This document shows positions 4,541-8,672 of a stretch of 8,672 nt of DNA, one piece after another. The notes beneath the pieces are model-generated. The model had not been told where the DNA came from. It saw nothing but the letters and a program-made list of their open reading frames with translations, and did no database searches. How positions within the stretch are numbered: the first letter of the stretch is position 1; every line of letters begins with the position of its first letter. This DNA is from Candidatus Rokuibacteriota bacterium. Lineage in GTDB: Bacteria > JAUVQV01. Where the stretch lies: NCBI GenBank assembly GCA_030609125.1, contig JAUWCW010000070.1, positions 1-8,672 on the forward strand. Reading direction: 5' to 3'. Made by a program: the position numbers and the translations under genes.

Positions 4541-7500
4541 TCAGGCTCCTTCGCTTCCAGGCAAGGCTCGTTTTTCCATCCGGATCACGAAGATAAGGAT
4601 GGAGGGAATGACGAAGACCGTGAAGATCGTCGATACGGCGATGCCGCCGAGAATGACGCTGCCCAGGCCGCTGTAGAGCTCCGATCCCGACCCGCGGAAG
4701 AGCACGAGGGGGAGCATGCCGAAGATGCTCGTGGCGGCGCTCATGTAGATCGGCCGCAGCCTGCTCCGGGTCGACTCCAGGACCGCTTCGCGGTAGTCCA
4801 TTCCGTGAATGCGGACGTTGTTGAGGGCCTGGTGGACGATGAGGATGGCGTTGTTCACCACCACGCCGATGAGAATGACGAACCCGAGCATGGTGAGGAT
4901 GTCCATCGGCTGGGGGGCGACGAAGATGTTCAGCAGCTTCAGGCCGATGAATCCTCCGGCGCCCGCCAGGGGAACGGTGAGCAGGATGATGAGAGGGTAG
5001 ATGAAGTTGCCGAAGAGGGACGCCATGAGGAGGTAGGAGATCACGGCGGCGAGGACGAAGTTCCACTGCATGGCCTTGCGGGTCTCGGTCAGCTTGTCCG
5101 CCGCTCCGCTGAGACGGATGTCGAGTCCCTCCAGAAGGCCCTGTGAGCGGAAAGGTTCCACGATCTCCTCTTCGATCTTTTCCATGGCCGCCTGGAGAGG
5201 AACCGCGAGAGGGGGGGTGATCTGCAGAGTGATCGTGCGGTTGCGCTCCAGGTGCCGGATCTGGGCCATGCCGGTCGTCTGCGCCATGGAAGCGAGGCTC
5301 GAGACGGGCACCACCTTTCCCTGAGGCGTCACCACCAGGGCCCGGAAGAGGTCTTCGGGCGTGCCGATGCTCGCTTCATCGGTCTTGAGGACGAGGTCGA
5401 TGGTCTTCTTCCCCTCCTCCTTGAACTCGCCGATGACGCGTCCGTCCATGAGGACGTCCAGGGCGACCCCCAGGTCCCTGGCGGTCATGCCGTTGGCCCG
5501 CAGGCGGTCGCGGTCGGGACTGATGCGGACTTCCGGGTAGGTAAGCTCTATCGAAGGGACAGGCCTCACCTGCGCCCCCGGAAGGACCTCGCGGGCCTTG
5601 CCGAACATCATGCCCGCGGCCCTGACGATGTCGTTCAGGTCCTCGCCGCTGATGTCCACGTCGACGGTCCGCCCTTTGCCGATGCGGCTCTCGAAGACCC
5701 CGGCCTGCATGCTTATGCCGAACATGCCGGGGATGGAGTAGATAAAGCTCCGGCAGAGGGGGAGGAGGTCCCTCGCCCTCTGCCAGTCCATGCTCATGGC
5801 GCCGAAGAGCATGAAGCCCTCACGGCCGACGTAGAACATGTTGAGGATCCCCGGGAAGCCGTCTTTCGGCTGACCTATGTGGGGCCCGGCCATCTCGAAG
5901 AGCTTCTCCCCTATCTCCTGCCGTTCCGCCTGAGAGAGCCCCGGGGGAGGGACAAGGATGTTTACGATGAAGTTGCGGTTGCCCTTCGGCAGGTACTCCA
6001 TCTTCGGCATGAGGACCACCGTGGATCCCGCCGCCAGGGTGATGAGGACGGCCACCGTCGTCAGCCTGGTCGCCCAGTTCCGCGTGGCGACGGACACGGA
6101 GCCCATGATGACGGTGGAGAGGAGCCCGCCGACGGCGGACAGGGGACCTTTCCTCGGCCTTTCCGGCTTGCCCTCCGTACGGGCGTAGAGCTTGTTGGCC
6201 AGGGAGGGAATGACCGTTATCGAGACGAGGAGGCTGAGAGACACCGCCGCCACCACCGCCAGGGCGATGTCGCGAAAGAGCTGGCCCGCCTCCTCCTGGA
6301 TGAAGACGACCGGGAGAAAGACGGCCACGGTGGTGAGAGTGGAGGCGAATACGGCCCCCCAGACCTCGCGGGTCCCCTCGTACGCCGCGTTCAGGGCGGG
6401 CTTGCCCATCTTGCGGTGGCGGTCGATATTTTCGATGACCACGATGGCGTTGTCCACCAGCATGCCGACGGCGAAGGCGATCCCCGCCAGGCTGATCACG
6501 TTCAGATTTCTGCCGAGGGCCGCCAGGAGGATGAAGGTTCCGATGATACTGATGGGGATCGCCGCCGCCACGATGACGGTGGCCCGAATGCTCCGGAGAA
6601 AGACGAGGAGCACGAAGACGGCCAGAAGGGCGCCGTAGGCGATGTTCTGCTTGATGAGATCGATGGCCCCGCGAATGTAGAAGCGCTGGTCGTACACCCA
6701 TTCGAGTTCGATGCCCCGGGGCTTGAGCTTTTCCCTGTTCAGGCGCTCCACGACGGCGCTGACCCTGTCCGTCATCTCCAGGATGTTCGTTCCCGGCTCG
6801 GGCTTGATGCCGATGGCGATGCCGCCGCCGCCGTTGTGGATCACGGTGCTCGTCGCTTTCTCGAAGCCCGCCTCGACCCGGGCGACGTTGCCGACGGTCA
6901 CCCTCCTCTGGCCGGTAGACCTGAGGACGACGGCCTCGATGTCCTCCGGCGAGCGGAATTCCCCGGTCGAGCGGATGCGGAAGTCCCGGCGGCCGACTCC
7001 CATGTTCCCCGCCGAGATATTGACGTTTTCGGCCTGGAGGGCGCCGATCACGTCCTTGATCGTGAGGCCGAAGGCCGCCAGCCGCTCGGGGCGGACGATG
7101 ATGTGCATCTCCTCTTCCACGCCGCTGCCGATGAACAGGTCCGCCACGCCCTCGACCCGCTCCAGGTGCTGGCGGATTTCGTTTTCGAAGTAGGTGCGGT
7201 AGGTGGAGATGGGCCTGGGGTTATTCTCCGCCGCCTTGAGAATGTTCCAGATCACCGGCGACGTGGCGGCGCCGCTGGCGTTGATCACCGGTTTGTCGAC
7301 AGCCGGGGGGTAGGAGCGCACTTCGTTGAGCTTGTTCGACACCCGCAGGAGGGCCTCGTCCACGACGGTCCCGATCTTGAAGCGCAGGGTGATGGTCCCC
7401 CGGCTGTTGCGCGAATCGCTCTCCATTTCCGCCAGGCCCGGTATGCCCTTGAGGACGTTCTCCTGCTCCTCGATGATTTCCCTCTCGATCTCGTACGGCG

Positions 7501-7663
7501 TCGCCCCCCTCCAGACGGTGGTGACGGTGATCTCCGGCTCGATGACGGTGGGGCTGAGCTGGTAGGGGAGGCGGTTGAGACTGATGATTCCGAAAAGAAG
7601 GATGATGATGACGCCGACGATCACCGTCACCGGCTTCTCGATGGAGAAACGGACGATGTCCAT
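4541..7663 (-). CDS. RND-type efflux transporter, inner-membrane permease (AcrB/HAE1-like)
   Basis: Proton-driven inner-membrane pump of 1040 residues, close to AcrB's 1049. It has the family's duplicated plan: TM1 near residues 12-29, a large periplasmic porter/docking loop (QLSPTVIEPEITVTTVWRGATPYEIE), TM2-6, TM7, a second porter loop, and TM8-12. The TM4 motif FAVGMLVDNAIVVIENIDRHR carries one acidic relay residue, D404 (AcrB D407), and N405 in place of AcrB D408. In TM10, VVVNNAILIV puts N937 where AcrB has K940, while R970 in SRLRPIYMS matches AcrB R971. This reduced relay occurs in several non-AcrB RND subfamilies, so the pump is probably functional but not a close AcrB orthologue. The start ATG directly follows the fusion-protein stop (TAG-ATG) with no clear SD, so initiation probably relies on coupling. 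Drugs, bile-like lipids or solvents are possible substrates; the CusA-type metal-pump signature is not evident, and the substrate cannot be fixed. Confidence 0.95.
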   Translation of the reverse strand: MDIVRFSIEKPVTVIVGVIIILLFGIISLNRLPYQLSPTVIEPEITVTTVWRGATPYEIEREIIEEQENVLKGIPGLAEMESDSRNSRGTITLRFKIGTVVDEALLRVSNKLNEVRSYPPAVDKPVINASGAATSPVIWNILKAAENNPRPISTYRTYFENEIRQHLERVEGVADLFIGSGVEEEMHIIVRPERLAAFGLTIKDVIGALQAENVNISAGNMGVGRRDFRIRSTGEFRSPEDIEAVVLRSTGQRRVTVGNVARVEAGFEKATSTVIHNGGGGIAIGIKPEPGTNILEMTDRVSAVVERLNREKLKPRGIELEWVYDQRFYIRGAIDLIKQNIAYGALLAVFVLLVFLRSIRATVIVAAAIPISIIGTFILLAALGRNLNVISLAGIAFAVGMLVDNAIVVIENIDRHRKMGKPALNAAYEGTREVWGAVFASTLTTVAVFLPVVFIQEEAGQLFRDIALAVVAAVSLSLLVSITVIPSLANKLYARTEGKPERPRKGPLSAVGGLLSTVIMGSVSVATRNWATRLTTVAVLITLAAGSTVVLMPKMEYLPKGNRNFIVNILVPPPGLSQAERQEIGEKLFEMAGPHIGQPKDGFPGILNMFYVGREGFMLFGAMSMDWQRARDLLPLCRSFIYSIPGMFGISMQAGVFESRIGKGRTVDVDISGEDLNDIVRAAGMMFGKAREVLPGAQVRPVPSIELTYPEVRISPDRDRLRANGMTARDLGVALDVLMDGRVIGEFKEEGKKTIDLVLKTDEASIGTPEDLFRALVVTPQGKVVPVSSLASMAQTTGMAQIRHLERNRTITLQITPPLAVPLQAAMEKIEEEIVEPFRSQGLLEGLDIRLSGAADKLTETRKAMQWNFVLAAVISYLLMASLFGNFIYPLIILLTVPLAGAGGFIGLKLLNIFVAPQPMDILTMLGFVILIGVVVNNAILIVHQALNNVRIHGMDYREAVLESTRSRLRPIYMSAATSIFGMLPLVLFRGSGSELYSGLGSVILGGIAVSTIFTVFVIPSILIFVIRMEKRALPGSEGA

Positions 7664-8672
7664 CTATTGGGCCGTACGGACCGGCTGCCCGTCGCGGAGC
7701 CGCTCGTTGCCCTTGACGACAACGCTCAGCCCCTCTTCCAGCCCGGGACCGGAGACGCCGGTCCTGAGGCCGTCATGGCCGGTTACGGTGACGGGAATCA
7801 TCGCCGCCGCCCCGTCCCTGACGGCGAAGACCACGGTCCGCCCATGCTTGTCGATCACGGCGTCGCGGGGGACGACGAGGCCGGAGGTCTTCCGGTCCGT
7901 AGGCATCGTCGCCCGGGCCTCCATACCCTCCACGAGGCCGGCGGTGTTTTCGAGCCGGAGCTTGACGGAGAAGGTTCTCGTGGCGATGTCCCCCTTGGGA
8001 ACGAAGCTGACAAAACGGGCCTTCAGGTTCTTGCCGGCACAGGTGATGTCGATTTTTCTCCCCTCCCGGAGATGCTGCAGCAGGTTCGCCGGAATGTCCA
8101 CGACGACGTCGATCTCGGCGTCGTCGGCCACCACCGCCACGGTGCCGCCCTCGGAGACCCACTCGCCCTTCTCGACGCTCTTCTTCATGACGATGCCGGC
8201 GAAGGGTGAGAGAATGGCCTTCTTCTTCTTCTCGAGGAGCTGGCGCTCCAGGGCGATCTTGAGCACGGCGGCTCTTCTTTCGAGGCGCTTCTTCTTGAAG
8301 TGGTGTTCGTCGAAGACCACCTCCGCCACCGAGCCCTCCCGATAGAGGGGGTCTATGCGCTTCAGGCTTTTCTCCGCCTCCTCCAGGTCGACCAGGACCT
8401 GCTCGTACGTCTCTCTCGATCCCTCGATGGTCATGTCCAGCAGGTCCGTGTTCAGCCGCACGAGCTCCTGCTCCGCCTCGACACGCCGCCCTTCCTCGAA
8501 CGAGACCACGTCCACTCTGCCCTCGATCTCGGCGGCCACCTCGGAGACCCGGGCGTAGTACACGGTGCCGACGAACTCGGTCATCGGCTCCGTCGAACCC
8601 GTCGTGACGGGCGCCACGGCGACCAGCGTCGGCGGCGGGCCCTTCGGCCTGGCCGAATTCTGAGCGCCCTTT
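7664..8672 (-). CDS. RND efflux periplasmic adaptor (membrane-fusion protein), 5' end outside window
   Basis: Periplasmic adaptor that bridges the RND pump and the TolC-like channel. About 335 residues are visible; the frame stays open to the window edge, so the signal peptide or lipoprotein anchor is missing. The visible start KGPPPTLVAVAPVTTGSTEP is typical of the segment just after the anchor. A barrel-sandwich (lipoyl-like) domain is split into AAEIEGRVDVVSFEEGRRVEAEQELVRL and ILSPFAGIVMKKSVEKGEWVSEGGTVAVV. Between them lies an alpha-helical hairpin rich in Glu, Leu and Lys, whose LKRIDPLYREGSVAE tip recalls the R-x3-L...S contact motif with TolC. Beta-barrel (DVVVDIPANLLQHLREG) and membrane-proximal segments (TSGLVVPRDAVI) follow. 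A GTG at 8617 could be mistaken for the start, but the family match continues upstream of it. First gene of the operon as far as seen; a regulator may lie further upstream. Confidence 0.92.
   Translation of the reverse strand, partial: KGAQNSARPKGPPPTLVAVAPVTTGSTEPMTEFVGTVYYARVSEVAAEIEGRVDVVSFEEGRRVEAEQELVRLNTDLLDMTIEGSRETYEQVLVDLEEAEKSLKRIDPLYREGSVAEVVFDEHHFKKKRLERRAAVLKIALERQLLEKKKKAILSPFAGIVMKKSVEKGEWVSEGGTVAVVADDAEIDVVVDIPANLLQHLREGRKIDITCAGKNLKARFVSFVPKGDIATRTFSVKLRLENTAGLVEGMEARATMPTDRKTSGLVVPRDAVIDKHGRTVVFAVRDGAAAMIPVTVTGHDGLRTGVSGPGLEEGLSVVVKGNERLRDGQPVRTAQ

Noticed and set aside
3951-4676. 241-codon plus-strand open frame opposite the channel and pump genes
   Set aside because: Antisense shadow with no recognisable domain; the minus-strand genes explain the region.
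4539-5066. N-terminal extension of the TolC-like protein inside the pump gene
   Set aside because: The peptide is His/Arg/Pro-rich and overlaps the conserved pump C-terminus in another frame; ATG 4538 has an SD and a signal peptide.
5252-8209. Very long plus-strand open frame (985 codons) opposite the RND pump and adaptor
   Set aside because: Composition is Asp/His/Arg/Gly/Val-rich with no family resemblance, as expected antisense to high-GC genes; the minus-strand proteins match known families over their whole length.

Overview
The window is a high-GC bacterial chromosome segment (only the first ~400 bases are visibly AT-richer) with a Gram-negative envelope gene set: a FadL/OmpP1-type outer-membrane protein and a three-part RND efflux system. 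A cysteine-rich MerR/HspR-like regulator and an in-frame UGA in a methionine sulfoxide reductase gene suggest an anaerobic or microaerophilic lineage that makes selenoproteins, most like the former Deltaproteobacteria (Desulfobacterota and relatives). That placement is inferred from gene style, not from a marker gene.

Layout. Bases 1-383 hold no gene I can support. A 15-bp perfect palindrome (384-398) sits just before a small MerR-family regulator (423-857, +) whose tail carries eight cysteines. Next comes a FadL/OmpP1-family outer-membrane protein (1001-2287, +) with a clean signal peptide and Shine-Dalgarno (SD) site, closed by a strong intrinsic terminator (2321-2351). Immediately after lies a perfect 22-bp inverted repeat (2357-2419) that looks like a REP/MITE-type element.

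The main discovery is msrA (2570-3310, +). The catalytic cysteine of the MsrA signature GCFWG is encoded by TGA (2642-2644), the frame is open on both sides, and a hairpin with a bacterial-SECIS-like geometry follows the TGA. Conventional gene calling would break it into a 5' fragment and an N-terminally truncated MsrA, or call it a pseudogene. I read it as a selenocysteine-containing MsrA.

The rest of the window, on the minus strand, is one tight operon read from right to left: periplasmic membrane-fusion protein (7664 to beyond 8672, 5' end missing), inner-membrane RND pump (4541-7663) and TolC-family outer-membrane channel (3198-4538). The fusion-protein stop abuts the pump start, and pump and channel are 2 nt apart, so the three subunits are probably made together. 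The tolC-like and msrA genes converge and their 3' ends overlap by 113 bp.
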